Assembly: GCA_017941705.1 (NCBI GenBank)
Contig: JAGAVX010000094.1
Location: forward strand, 1-47,603
Length of the DNA stretch: 47,603 bases
Direction: 5' to 3'
Source: Atopobiaceae bacterium
GTDB taxonomy: Bacteria; Actinomycetota; Coriobacteriia; Coriobacteriales; Atopobiaceae
The notes below the pieces were generated by a model. The model made no database searches. It worked only from the letters and a program-made list of their open reading frames with translations, and was not told the DNA's origin. This document shows, piece by piece, positions 8,534 through 17,976 of this stretch; position 1 is the stretch's first letter, and every line of letters begins with the position of its first letter. The position numbers were made by a program, and so were the translations under genes.

Positions 8534-9537
8534 TTCATCACGCCCGCAACCAGATAGGCTTTTGCGTCTACAAACTTGCCTGCGCGCCAACGCAGTTTGA
8601 GAAACGCCGGATAGCAGAACAGCGTGGTGCTCTCGCCCGCAAAGCCAACGCGATTGGCAAAGCTCGTCTGCTCGAGCAGCCTCCAGCGATCGTCGACGAT
8701 GCCGTCGGCCTGCAGTCCGCCCATCAGTTCCCCGACGGGCCCGTCCGTGGCCAGGCACAGCCAGTCGTCAGTGCCCGGTGGGCAGGCAAAGCGCAGGCTC
8801 ACGCTGAACGTGTCTCCAGCGTAGCCCTCGGGAGTGACGTCAAACTGGAACTCGATCTTGCGCGCTGCCTTTGCCAGTGCCTGACAACGAGAGAGCAGGT
8901 CCTCTGGTGGCTCCGTCATGCCCATCTGGCATAGATGCTCGCGCAGCAGGTCCTGGCTGTTGGCATATGCGGTTTGCTGCTCGCTGCTGGGGATGCATTC
9001 GACGCGCAAAAACGGTGTGGTCCTTCCGGGGAATACTCCCGTATAGCAGGCAAACCAACCCTTTGGCATGCGATCGACAAACGAGCGGTATGCCGCCGTA
9101 GCGTCCGGACGCCCCGCCGCTTCTAAGAAACCGCAGGTCAACGCGGGATAGGAAGGAGTATCGTACACCAAGAGCTGGATGGCAGGATGTTCGATATCAC
9201 CTCTGCTCGTGTCCCAGCTCAGCGCTAGCTGCCGTACCCCCTTTTCTGGCTGTGCCGCAAACCACTCGAATGCGCGGGGACACCCGCCGGTCTGCTCGGG
9301 CGAGAACGTCATGCCGGCTTTCAGGTCGCTTCGTGACGTGAGGGCATGAAAGTCAAGCCACGGTTCGCCCAGTAGGGGAATCTCGAACCACAGCTCGGGA
9401 AAAGCGTCGGCGGCAAGACTGCGTACCAAGGCCCCGCGCGTCAGTGGCAGCGCGTCACCAAACAGGGCATCGCCGCGACCGCCGCGGGCAACAAGTGCAT
9501 ACAGCAGGTAATACAACAGCTCGTTGTCAAGTGCCAT
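8530..9537 (-). CDS. Unrecognised protein, upstream member of a paralogous pair
   Basis: This 335-residue soluble protein is a paralogue of the next gene, with which it shares a 4-bp ATGA overlap. Shared blocks are GRGDALFGDAL, the acidic/aromatic stretch ELWFEIPLLGEPWLDF, VDRMPKGW followed by FPGRTTPFLRV, and IEFQFDVTPEG. There is no membrane segment and no motif of a known enzyme class that I can name. Leftward transcription from about 9540 would read both genes. A relic of a 5'-nucleotidase gene lies just upstream on the same strand. The function is unknown. Confidence 0.7.
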   Translation of the reverse strand: MALDNELLYYLLYALVARGGRGDALFGDALPLTRGALVRSLAADAFPELWFEIPLLGEPWLDFHALTSRSDLKAGMTFSPEQTGGCPRAFEWFAAQPEKGVRQLALSWDTSRGDIEHPAIQLLVYDTPSYPALTCGFLEAAGRPDATAAYRSFVDRMPKGWFACYTGVFPGRTTPFLRVECIPSSEQQTAYANSQDLLREHLCQMGMTEPPEDLLSRCQALAKAARKIEFQFDVTPEGYAGDTFSVSLRFACPPGTDDWLCLATDGPVGELMGGLQADGIVDDRWRLLEQTSFANRVGFAGESTTLFCYPAFLKLRWRAGKFVDAKAYLVAGVMK

Positions 9538-9558
9538 GTCCGGCCTCCACTTCCTTGT

Positions 9559-9990
9559 CTATACTATGGTCTCGATGCGACCCTGGCCTGCGGGGTCAGC
9601 GTACTCCTCGGGTACCGTGCCGCCACAGGCTTCCTGAAAGTAGTGCTGGAGGCAATCGTACTGAAGGTAGTCAATCGTCTTCATGGTGTCCTGCGCCGCT
9701 TTGGCAAAGACGTAGTATGCGTCACCGCCAGCACAGAGGAAGTCAATCGAGGCGTTGGTGTAGGTGTCCTCCAGGCCAAAGAAACCAATCTTGGTGCCGT
9801 CGGAGAGCGTGATGATGGTGTTCTTCTCGACGTGCGTGTCGTTGGTGTGCACGATGGCCAACTTGACCGGCGCTTTGGCCTGCTGCCGCGTCTTGGTGCA
9901 GGCTCCCAGCGTGGTGGCAGCCGCTGCGGTGCCTGCGCTTCCTGCCAGGAACCTCCTACGGCTCAACAGCCTCTGTGCATTCTTGAACAA
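9559..9990 (-). pseudogene. Internally deleted 5'-nucleotidase/metallophosphatase
   Basis: This 143-residue reading frame, probably starting at TTG, keeps a complete Tat-type lipoprotein signal (SRRRFLAG, then LGAC) and the family's first metal-binding block (IVHTNDTHVE). It then jumps to a short internal piece (DGTKIGFFGLEDT) and to what looks like the extreme C-terminus of the substrate domain (CAGGDAYYVF onward). Full-length bifunctional 5'-nucleotidases have about 500-600 residues, so some 400 residues are missing, apparently by two in-frame deletions. The second metal-binding set is gone, so activity is not expected. It might still be exported as a small lipoprotein. Calling it a relic is inference from pattern recognition. 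Confidence 0.65.
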
Positions 9991-10051
9991 AACCCGCCTT
10001 TCTTGCGCACTGCCACCAGTGGGTGCACAGCGTGATGATGTGAGGTATAGA

Positions 10052-10101
10052 CCGGAAGCCTCGCTTGGCGACGATTTGTCGTCACAGAACGAGGCTTCCG
10101 G
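10052..10101 (-). terminator. Long hairpin ending the pknB operon
   Basis: Perfect 12-bp arms (CCGGAAGCCTCG and its complement) enclose a second small hairpin GACGA/TCGTC. It lies 18 bp past the pknB stop codon. There is no strong T-tract, so it may act as a 3'-end stabiliser or bidirectional stop. Confidence 0.6.
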
Positions 10102-10118
10102 CTGGTAGCTCCTATGTG

Positions 10119-12116
10119 CTATTGGCCGACGGTTGTCGCGTTGCTATTGCCCGTGTTGTCGGTCGTTTCGTCCTCGATGACGGTCTCAGGGCCGGTGGAG
10201 ACGGTAATCGTGATGCTATGGTCGCTGTCAGCGCTGATGGTGCCGCTCTTGCTCTGGGCTATGACGATGCCCGCTTCATACTCGCTGCTCTGCGTGTAGA
10301 CGGTGACGCTGAAGCCATACGACGCGAGCGTCGACTCCGCACTGGCCTGGTCGTAGCCGACCACGTAGGGGACCTCGACCGTGCCCCTACCAAGCGACAC
10401 CACGATCCTCACCGTGCTGCCCTTCTCGGCGGTACCGGTCTTTGACTGCTCCATGACGACGCCCTTGTCGTAGTTGGAGCTGTTGTCATAGGCCACCTCG
10501 ACCTCGAAACCCTTGTCCTTGAGCGCCTGTACGGCGTTCTGCTCGTAGTCGCCGACCACGCTGGGAACCTCGACGGTCTCCGTGCCCTTGGACAGGTGAT
10601 AGGTGATGACGTCGCCTTCCTTGGCGGACTCGCCCGCCTTTGGCGTCTGGCTGGCGACCCTGCCGGTCTCCACCTCTGCGTCAAACACCGAGTCGCTGTT
10701 CTCGCCCTTGAGGCCGTACTTGGCAAGCTCCGCCTGTGCCTCGGTGGGCGTCATGTTGCGCAGGTCGGGCACGACAACGGCCTCCTTGGGCTCCTCACCC
10801 AACGAAATGACGAGGTCAATCGAGGTGTTGCGCTCAACCTTCTTGCCCGCGACAGGGTTCTGGCTGATGACCCTGCCTTCCTCCACCGTGCTCGAGTACT
10901 CGCTCGTCACATTGCCGCGCTGGAAGAAGCCCGAGTCCGAGATCTGCGCGAGAGCGTCCGCCTGCGTCAGGTTGAGCAGGTTGGGAACGGCGCGCATCGT
11001 GTTCGTGTTGCCAAGGTACATAGCCACGGCAGTTCCCACCGCCGCAAGGAGCGCCAGGAACCCCAGGATGGTGAATACGCGACGGCGGCGTTCGCGACGC
11101 GCACGGGCGCGCGACTGCTGCTCGAGCAGCTCCTGGGCCGAGGGCGGCTTGTTGCGTCCGGACGGGCGAGGATTGCGCTGGGTGCGCGCCCCCGTGCTAC
11201 CCGGGTCGCTCGCGGGGATGATGCGGACGGTCTCGCCGTTCTTGACGGGAATCCTGTTGGTGACGTCACCGGTGCCAACCTGCTCCTTTACGTCGCCCAG
11301 GCGACCGGCGATGTAGGCGCGCAGAACGTGATACAGCTCGTCGGCCGTCTGGAAGCGCGCCGCCGGATTCTTCTGCATGCACTTGAGGATGATCGACTCG
11401 AGTGCGGGGTCGACGTTGGGGTTGAGCAGGCTTGGTGGCTTGGGCTGCTCGTTGACCTGCTTGAGGGCGACGCTGATGGCGTCGTCACCCTCAAAGGGGA
11501 CCTTACCGGTGGCCGCCTCGTACATGACGATGCCCAGCGAGTAGATGTCGGTGGTGGGACCGAGCTCCTTGCCCTGGGTCTGTTCGGGCGAGACGTAGTG
11601 TGCGGTGCCGAGCACCGAGTTGTCAGCGGTCAGGTGGCTGTTCTTTGCGCGGGCGATGCCAAAGTCCATCACCTTCACGTTGCCGTCGCGCAGCACCATG
11701 ATGTTCTGGGGCTTGATGTCGCGATGGATGATCTCGTGACGGTGAGCGACCGAGAGGGCCTGTGCGATCTGGGAGCCGATCTGCGCCACCTTCTTGCAGT
11801 CGAGGGCACCATGCTTGCGGATGCCGCTCTTGAGGTCGGTACCGCGTAGGTACTCCATGACGATGTAGTAGGTGTCGCCATCCTTGCCCCAGTCGTACAC
11901 CTGAACGATGTACTGGCTGTTGAGCGCTGCTGCCGCCTGCGCCTCCTGCTTGAAGCGCGCCGCGAACGACGGATCGTTGGCATATTGGGGCAGCATGGTC
12001 TTGATGGCAACCGTGCGTCCGAGTACCTCGTCGAGTCCTCGGTACACGACAGCCATGCCGCCCGTCCCGATTCTGTCTTGGACTGTGTAACGTCCTCCAA
12101 GAGACCTACCTGCCAT
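10119..12116 (-). CDS. pknB: PASTA-domain Ser/Thr protein kinase
   Basis: This 665-residue membrane receptor kinase senses peptidoglycan fragments and phosphorylates cell-wall and division proteins. The cytosolic kinase domain (about 10-270) has the Gly loop GTGGMAVVY, catalytic Lys39, HRDIKPQN with Asp133, and DFG at 151-153. An Arg/Lys-rich juxtamembrane part leads to one TM span near 345-368, then four extracellular PASTA repeats. An ATG at 12116 is preferred, with GGGAG seven bases upstream; a GTG sits one codon earlier. It is the last gene of the leftward cell-wall operon, in the position pknB occupies in mycobacteria. The adjacent PP2C is expected to reverse its phosphorylations. Confidence 0.94.
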   Translation of the reverse strand: MAGRSLGGRYTVQDRIGTGGMAVVYRGLDEVLGRTVAIKTMLPQYANDPSFAARFKQEAQAAAALNSQYIVQVYDWGKDGDTYYIVMEYLRGTDLKSGIRKHGALDCKKVAQIGSQIAQALSVAHRHEIIHRDIKPQNIMVLRDGNVKVMDFGIARAKNSHLTADNSVLGTAHYVSPEQTQGKELGPTTDIYSLGIVMYEAATGKVPFEGDDAISVALKQVNEQPKPPSLLNPNVDPALESIILKCMQKNPAARFQTADELYHVLRAYIAGRLGDVKEQVGTGDVTNRIPVKNGETVRIIPASDPGSTGARTQRNPRPSGRNKPPSAQELLEQQSRARARRERRRRVFTILGFLALLAAVGTAVAMYLGNTNTMRAVPNLLNLTQADALAQISDSGFFQRGNVTSEYSSTVEEGRVISQNPVAGKKVERNTSIDLVISLGEEPKEAVVVPDLRNMTPTEAQAELAKYGLKGENSDSVFDAEVETGRVASQTPKAGESAKEGDVITYHLSKGTETVEVPSVVGDYEQNAVQALKDKGFEVEVAYDNSSNYDKGVVMEQSKTGTAEKGSTVRIVVSLGRGTVEVPYVVGYDQASAESTLASYGFSVTVYTQSSEYEAGIVIAQSKSGTISADSDHSITITVSTGPETVIEDETTDNTGNSNATTVGQ

Positions 12117-12183
12117 CACGCTCTCCCATCATTTCCGTGTGCGAGACACGGTACCCCATATCAAAATAGTCAATCAGCATCGC

Positions 12184-15060
12184 TTAAGCCCCCCATGCCT
12201 GGATGTTGAGGCAAGTGGCCAACACTTGTCCCGCTAGACGTGTTGCGACACCGTTGACCTCGGTGTTTTCGGAACCTTCAATGCAAATGGAGATGGCAAG
12301 CGTCGGCTGGTCGTAGGGTGCGAACCCTATGAACAGCGAGTTTGCCACGTCTGGACCAACCTCTGCCGTACCCGTCTTGCCTGCCACGGCCACTCCCTCT
12401 ATCTGGGCCGCATAGCCGGTGCCCTCCTCGACGACTGCCAGCATGGCCTGCTTGACCTCCTCCGCCGCCTGGGCGGACACGGGCTGGCCCAAGGCCTGCG
12501 GCTGGGCAGTCGAAACGGTGGCACCCTCGGGCGAGAGGATGTGATCGACGACGTACGGGTTCATGGCTATGCCGCCGTTGGCGATTGCCGCCGCCACGAT
12601 GGCGTTTTGCATGACAGTCGTCTGCGGGCCGGCAGGACTCGCGTGCTCGCCAACTGGCTGTCCGCATGCGGACCAGGCGAGCTCCCACTCGGTCATCTCG
12701 CCCGGGTCGGGCATGAGCGAGGGCTCTGTGGCAAAGTCGAGGCCGATGCCGTCGGACCCGTAGCCAAAGGCACGTGCGTAGTTGACGAGCGTGGAGGAGC
12801 CAAGCTGGGTGCCGACCTGACCAAACACGGTGTTGGCGGACATCGCCAGCGCATCGCGCAGCGACATCGACTCCCACTCCTGCTCGTTGATGTTCACGAT
12901 GTCGGCGTTGCCGATCTCGAGTGTCGCCGGGGCGGCGTACTCGGTGTCGAGGCCCGCTACGCCAGAATCCAGTGCCGCCGCGAGCGAGAGCACCTTGAAC
13001 GTGGAGCCCGGGGCATAGAGCGCCGACCTCGCGCGATCGACCAGCACGCCGCTGGGCACGGTCTCCTGGATGAGTGACGCCACCTGATCGTTCGAGTAGG
13101 TGGGTGACGACGCCTTCGCCAGGACGGCACCCGTGGACGGGTCGAGCACCACGATCGCGCCCGTCAGCCCGTTGAGGGCCGCTTCACAGGCAAGCTGCAT
13201 CTGCGAGTCGATGGTGAGCACGACCGACGAGCCGGGCATCTTGATGCCGGCGAGCGAGTAGAGCGCGTTGTTCCACGAGGAGTAGTCCTCGTGACCCGTG
13301 AGGCGCTGGTTCATGGTGCGCTCGATGCCACTGGTGCCGTAGCGCGGCGAGACGAAGCCAACCGTGTGCGACGCCATCGAGCCTTGCGGATAGACACGGG
13401 CGTAGGTGCCGTCTTCCTGCTGCACCGACTCGGCCAACGTGACGCCATCGCGCGTGATGATGGCCCCGCGCTGCACATGGGCGCTTCGCGCGATGGTGTG
13501 GTTGTTGTTGGGCATGTGCTGGTACTCGTCGGCCTTGACGAGCTGGATGTAGCTCAGATTGGCGATGAGGACCGCGTACATGAGCGTGAAGACGGTGACG
13601 AGCGCGGTGAGGCGGTTGCCCAGGGCGACGCGGCCCAGGATGCCCGACTCGGGCGTGAGCATGCCGTAGCGGCCGCGCACGTGGGCGCCGTGCAGCACCT
13701 GCGAGACACGCGAGCCGTCCGATGGCGGGGCGGCTGTGGCGCTGGGGCCGATCATGGCCGCAGGGGCCGTCTCGATGAGCGACTCGTGGCCGGTTGCCTC
13801 GTCGCCGGCACGCAGCAGCAGGCCGATGATGATGAAGCTTGCCAGGAGCGAGCTGCCGCCCTGGCTCATGAAGGGCAGGGTGACGCCGGTCAGGGGCAGC
13901 AGCTTGGTGACACCGCCTACGATGAGGAAGGCCTGCACCGTGATGGCGGCGGTCAGTCCCACGGCCGTGAAGGCCGACACGTCGGACTTGGCGCGCGCGG
14001 CGGTCGTGAGGCCGCGGACGGCAAGCAGCATGAACGCGATCAGAATGCCCGATGCGCCGAGCAGTCCCATCTCCTCGCCGATGGCCGAGAAGATGAAGTC
14101 GGACTCGACCACGGGAATCAGGCGCGGCAGGCCCTTGCCGATGCCAGCGCCGGAGAGGCCGCCGTCTGCCAGCGAGTAGAGCGACTGGACGATCTGCAGG
14201 CCCTTGTTGGAGGGATCCTTGAACGGGTCGAGCCAGATCTCGACGCGGGTCCGCACGTGCGAGAAGAGGCTGTAGCACAGCACGGCGCCCACGAGCAGCA
14301 AGCCAATGGATACGATGACGTAGCTCACGCGACCGGTGCAGACGTACAGCATGATCACGAAGAACGTGAAGAAGAGCAGTGCGCTGCCCAAGTCACGCTC
14401 GAAGATGACGACCAGCAGCGACAGTCCCCACATGACGAACATGGGGAAGAGCATCTGCGGGTGGGGGAGCGCGATGGGTCCGATCTGCCGCGTCGAGGCA
14501 GAGAGCATCTCGCGGTTCTCGGCGAGGTAGGCGGCCAGGAACAGGATGATGCAGATCTTGGCCAGCTCGCCCGGCTGGAAGGAGAACGAGCCCATCCTGA
14601 TCCAGAGCTTGGAGCCGCCCAGCTCGGTGCCAAACACCATGGGCAGCAGCAACAGCACGACGCCGGCGGCGCCGAGCGTGAACTTGTACTCCGCCAGCTC
14701 GTCGAGGCTGGGGACGAGCACGAGGGTCGCGACCATCGCCGCGACTGACACAAAGAGCCAGATGACCTGGTTGACGGCCAGGTCGGGGGCGAGTCTCGTG
14801 ACAAAGGCGATGCCGACGCCCGAGAGCAGGAACACCACCGGAAGGATGGCGGGATCGGCTCCCGGGGCATATCTGCGGATGGCGAGGTGCGCGACGGTGA
14901 ACGCGGCAAAGAGGCCGAGCGGTACGCCCAGCGACGACACGGAGAGCTCGACCTGCATGTTGACGACATACATCGCATAGAGCAACGTCACGGGAAGCGC
15001 CGCGAGCAGCAGCAGCCAGAGCTCGTTGTTGCGACGGGTGTTGCCTTCGCTCAGCGCCAT
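12184..15060 (-). CDS. RodA/FtsW glycan polymerase fused to penicillin-binding transpeptidase
   Basis: One uninterrupted frame of 958 residues encodes two proteins that are normally separate. Residues about 1-420 are a SEDS polymerase: multi-TM, with [26 protein letters not shown], and [20 protein letters not shown] linker of about 50-60 residues follows, then a single TM span and a class B PBP with a short pedestal and a transpeptidase domain: catalytic Ser686 in GSTFK, SAN, and KTGTAE. In mycobacteria rodA and pbpA are adjacent genes in this same operon, so this is a genetic fusion of a known complex. The start at 15060 lies two bases after the PP2C stop. It should polymerise and crosslink peptidoglycan. 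Confidence 0.92.
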   Translation of the reverse strand: MALSEGNTRRNNELWLLLLAALPVTLLYAMYVVNMQVELSVSSLGVPLGLFAAFTVAHLAIRRYAPGADPAILPVVFLLSGVGIAFVTRLAPDLAVNQVIWLFVSVAAMVATLVLVPSLDELAEYKFTLGAAGVVLLLLPMVFGTELGGSKLWIRMGSFSFQPGELAKICIILFLAAYLAENREMLSASTRQIGPIALPHPQMLFPMFVMWGLSLLVVIFERDLGSALLFFTFFVIMLYVCTGRVSYVIVSIGLLLVGAVLCYSLFSHVRTRVEIWLDPFKDPSNKGLQIVQSLYSLADGGLSGAGIGKGLPRLIPVVESDFIFSAIGEEMGLLGASGILIAFMLLAVRGLTTAARAKSDVSAFTAVGLTAAITVQAFLIVGGVTKLLPLTGVTLPFMSQGGSSLLASFIIIGLLLRAGDEATGHESLIETAPAAMIGPSATAAPPSDGSRVSQVLHGAHVRGRYGMLTPESGILGRVALGNRLTALVTVFTLMYAVLIANLSYIQLVKADEYQHMPNNNHTIARSAHVQRGAIITRDGVTLAESVQQEDGTYARVYPQGSMASHTVGFVSPRYGTSGIERTMNQRLTGHEDYSSWNNALYSLAGIKMPGSSVVLTIDSQMQLACEAALNGLTGAIVVLDPSTGAVLAKASSPTYSNDQVASLIQETVPSGVLVDRARSALYAPGSTFKVLSLAAALDSGVAGLDTEYAAPATLEIGNADIVNINEQEWESMSLRDALAMSANTVFGQVGTQLGSSTLVNYARAFGYGSDGIGLDFATEPSLMPDPGEMTEWELAWSACGQPVGEHASPAGPQTTVMQNAIVAAAIANGGIAMNPYVVDHILSPEGATVSTAQPQALGQPVSAQAAEEVKQAMLAVVEEGTGYAAQIEGVAVAGKTGTAEVGPDVANSLFIGFAPYDQPTLAISICIEGSENTEVNGVATRLAGQVLATCLNIQAWGA

Positions 15061-15062
15061 GC

Positions 15063-16442
15063 CTACTCGCCTCCCTCTTCCTCGTCGTACTCGTCCGGAC
15101 TCGCCTCGGGCTCCTCGTTGGCGGTGTCCGAGTCCCCGCCAAGGGCTGCCGGCGCCTCGTCGTTCGACTTGGGGACGGCGGGGTTCGCCTGCGAGGTCTC
15201 GGTGCCGACGCTGGTCTTGTCGGCGGTCTGCTGCGCGCGGGCCTTGTCGCTCTCGATCTGCTCGCGGTAGCTCTGAATGGTCGCCTGCGCCTCGTCCTCG
15301 CTGCTCACGACCACCCCGCCGTTGCGCAGGTTCGCCTGCGTGGCGTCGGGCAGGTCGGCGACCTTGACCGTCGACGTCTCCGAGAGCGTGTAGAGGTCGT
15401 GGCCGAGCAGCGATGCGTTGACGCCGCGGTAGATCGCGACGGTCTCGTTGTTGACGCCCACGTACCACGAGTTGCGGATGAACAGCGTCGCGGCAACGAA
15501 GAGGCCGGCGCAGACGAGCGCGATGAAGGCACCGACGGCGGCGAGGCGCATCAGGTAACTGCGCCTGTGCTGCTCGATGACGCCGTCGTCAGAGACGTCG
15601 ATGACCACGACCGTGACGTTGTCGTGCCCGCCCTCCTGCAGCGCCGATGCGACCAGGTTGTCGACGGCGGCCTGCGGCGTCGCGGACGAGACGGCAATGG
15701 CCTCGATCTGGGAGTCCTCGACCATGGAGGACAGGCCGTCCGAGCAGAGGATGATGCGGTCACCGGCCGAGACGTCGATGGTGAAGTGGTCGGCGTACAT
15801 GTCGGGGTCTGAGCCCAGCGCGCGCGTGATGACCGAGCGCGAGGGATGCACGCGCGCCTCGTCGGCGGTGATCTCGCCGGCGTCCACCAGCTCCTCCACA
15901 TAGGAGTGGTCATGCGTCAGGCGTACCAGGGCGCCATTGTGCAGCAGGTAGACGCGCGAGTCGCCCACGTGAGCGACGGCCATCTTGTTCTGCTCGATGG
16001 TGACGGCGGAGGCGGTGCAACCCATGCCGACCTTGCCCTTGCCGGTCGCGGCCCCCTCGATGACGGCGGCGTTCGCGGTCTCGATGGCGGCGCCGAGCAA
16101 CAGGTCGTCGGCGTGTACGGGTGCGTTGTTCGATATGGTCTCGACAGCGATGGCGCTCGCCACCTCGCCCGCGGCGTGACCGCCCATGCCGTCGCTCACG
16201 GCAAAGGTTGGCGCCAGGGCGAGGAAGGAGTCCTCGTTATGGCCGCGCACGAGGCCGACGTCGGTGCGTGCGGCCCAGCTGAGCGTGGCTGACTTGCCGC
16301 TCAGGGTCTGTGCGCCAGCGCCCTCGACGACCGTGGGATCGTCGTCGTGGCCAGGGCTGTTGATGGGTGCCTGCTCCGCATCGCCGTCACCGTGCAACGT
16401 GTGCAGCGAGCGCGAGAGCTTCTGCCAGGGTAGGGCGCTCAT
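15063..16442 (-). CDS. pstP: PP2C-type Ser/Thr phosphatase
   Basis: This 459-residue phosphatase removes phosphate from PknB and its targets. After an N-terminal extension of about 50 residues, the PP2C domain (about 55-305) shows [40 protein letters not shown] and [10 protein letters not shown], which supply the metal-binding aspartates. One TM span near 320-340 leads to an extracytoplasmic segment of about 70 residues and an acidic, disordered C-terminal tail rich in Glu/Asp. Its ATG overlaps the fhaB stop as ATGA and its own stop is two bases from the RodA-PBP start. Gene order matches the actinobacterial fhaB-pstP-rodA cluster. Confidence 0.93.
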   Translation of the reverse strand: MSALPWQKLSRSLHTLHGDGDAEQAPINSPGHDDDPTVVEGAGAQTLSGKSATLSWAARTDVGLVRGHNEDSFLALAPTFAVSDGMGGHAAGEVASAIAVETISNNAPVHADDLLLGAAIETANAAVIEGAATGKGKVGMGCTASAVTIEQNKMAVAHVGDSRVYLLHNGALVRLTHDHSYVEELVDAGEITADEARVHPSRSVITRALGSDPDMYADHFTIDVSAGDRIILCSDGLSSMVEDSQIEAIAVSSATPQAAVDNLVASALQEGGHDNVTVVVIDVSDDGVIEQHRRSYLMRLAAVGAFIALVCAGLFVAATLFIRNSWYVGVNNETVAIYRGVNASLLGHDLYTLSETSTVKVADLPDATQANLRNGGVVVSSEDEAQATIQSYREQIESDKARAQQTADKTSVGTETSQANPAVPKSNDEAPAALGGDSDTANEEPEASPDEYDEEEGGE

Positions 16443-16852
16443 CGCCTGCTCACCCTCATGATCGCGTCGCCGACCTGCACCTCGTCACCGTCGCGCAGGG
16501 TGACGGGCTGGCTGATGGGGTGTCCGTTGACCAAGGTGCCGTTGGTAGAGCCAAGGTCCTCGAGCACCAGCGCGGGGCCCTGCAGCGTGAAGCGCGCGTG
16601 CGTGGCCGAGACGAACGGCTCGTTGATGACGATGTCAGAGGAAGGCGACCGTCCGATGACGACCGGCCCAAGGATGTCTACGTGCAGTCCGCGCAACGTC
16701 TTGCTTCCCTTTTCGACGTCGACGGACCAGATGGCGGCGTCACGGCGCTGGCCGCGCACGAGCCCGATGCCCGTCTTCATCGTGGAGTACAGAAAGACGT
16801 AGAGAAGGGCGACGAGAAGTATTCGCCCCGCGAACAGTACGAGATCAATCAT
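16439..16852 (-). CDS. fhaB: FHA-domain membrane protein
   Basis: This 137-residue protein has an N-terminal membrane anchor (about 4-25) and a C-terminal forkhead-associated domain with the phosphothreonine-binding set GRSPSSD, SATHAR and LGSTNGT. In mycobacteria the equivalent FhaB (FipA) docks onto phosphorylated division proteins, so it probably links the kinases here to wall synthesis. Its start is one base after the fhaA stop codon and its end overlaps the PP2C start. Assignment by order and domain layout is firm; the exact partner is inferred. Confidence 0.9.
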   Translation of the reverse strand: MIDLVLFAGRILLVALLYVFLYSTMKTGIGLVRGQRRDAAIWSVDVEKGSKTLRGLHVDILGPVVIGRSPSSDIVINEPFVSATHARFTLQGPALVLEDLGSTNGTLVNGHPISQPVTLRDGDEVQVGDAIMRVSRR

Positions 16853-16853
16853 G

Positions 16854-17975
16854 CTATGACTCCCTGAACTCGAGGTTCAGCAGGCCGAGGGTGATAAGGT
16901 CGCCGTCACGCAGGACGCAGGTGTCGATGTCAACGTCGTTGACCAGGGTGCCGTTGGTGGAGCGGAGGTCGTGGATGCGCCACACGCGTCCGTCAAACGT
17001 GAGCTTGGCGTGGCGGCGCGAGACGTTGGGGTCATGCAGGACGATGCCTCCGGGCGTGCGCTCGCGGCCGATGATGCTCTCGGGCTCGGTGCCAACGTAG
17101 GTGCGGCCGCTCTGACGGTCGATGAGCAGGCAGGTTACCGGCTCCTTTTCGACGACGGGAATCGGCGCAGCGCCGATGGTCGAGTCCTGGATGTTGCGAG
17201 GCTGGCGACCGCCGCCCTGCGGGACGGCAATCTCAGCCGGCGCGGCCGAGACCTCGGGGACCTGTGGAATCTGAGCGCCCAGCACCTCGGGAACGGGCGT
17301 CACGATGGGGTTTGCCTCCATGTCGACGACTTCGGGGAGGGCGTCCGCAAGCGGCCGTATCTTGGAGGCGGCGGGGTCGGGGGCGCTTACCTGGTCGATC
17401 GACTCGTCCACGAAGTCGGCGGGCAGTACGTTGAGGCCGGCGGACGAGTCGTCGCTCAGGGGATGCTCGACAACGGGCATGTTATCGACCTTGCTGGGCG
17501 GCTCGTTGGTGGGCAGGTCGGTCAGCTGGCCGGACGAGGCGGCGCCGCCAAAGGCGCTGAAGCCCGAAAGGAAGGCCTCCTCCTCTTCGCGCAGCTTCTC
17601 GAGGGTGAGCGCATCGACATTGTTGGCAAAGACGGCAAAGCGACCGCGTCTGAGCGAGGGGTCGACCATGAAGCGGGCAAGCGGCTTGCCAACGAACACG
17701 TAGCCCTTGCGGGCCGCCTCGGCCTCGATGAGGCTGGCGACCTCGGCTGCCAGTGTGGCATAGACCGGCTTCATGATCGCGTCGTCATCGGGCGACACGA
17801 GAATCGTGATGAGCGCCGGCGCGGTGTTGACCCCGTCAACGACGTAGGTCTCCTGCTCCATCTCGCGCGTTGCCCGCTTGGCGAGCTTCCTAAACGAGAA
17901 CGGGGCGACGATGCCCTGTTGCGACGCTCCAAACGCCTCGGCGATACGGCTTTCAAACGCCCTGAACATATTCAT
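16854..17975 (-). CDS. fhaA: FHA-domain protein with DUF3662 N-terminus
   Basis: This 373-residue cytosolic protein has an N-terminal domain of the FhaA/DUF3662 type (about 1-125, starting MNMFRAFESRIAEAF), a long low-complexity Pro/Asp/Val-rich linker (about 135-275) and a C-terminal FHA domain with IGRERTPGG, SRRHAKL and RSTNGT. Mycobacterial FhaA binds phosphorylated MviN and restrains peptidoglycan precursor flipping. The ATG at 17975 is chosen because GTGAGG precedes it and it directly follows the upstream kinase stop (TGACATG). Position and domains agree with fhaA. Confidence 0.9.
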   Translation of the reverse strand: MNMFRAFESRIAEAFGASQQGIVAPFSFRKLAKRATREMEQETYVVDGVNTAPALITILVSPDDDAIMKPVYATLAAEVASLIEAEAARKGYVFVGKPLARFMVDPSLRRGRFAVFANNVDALTLEKLREEEEAFLSGFSAFGGAASSGQLTDLPTNEPPSKVDNMPVVEHPLSDDSSAGLNVLPADFVDESIDQVSAPDPAASKIRPLADALPEVVDMEANPIVTPVPEVLGAQIPQVPEVSAAPAEIAVPQGGGRQPRNIQDSTIGAAPIPVVEKEPVTCLLIDRQSGRTYVGTEPESIIGRERTPGGIVLHDPNVSRRHAKLTFDGRVWRIHDLRSTNGTLVNDVDIDTCVLRDGDLITLGLLNLEFRES

Positions 17976-17976
17976 G

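Noticed and set aside
13291..14748. 485-codon rightward frame opposite the RodA-PBP gene
   Set aside because: The leftward frame has all SEDS and PBP motifs; the opposite frame is low complexity.
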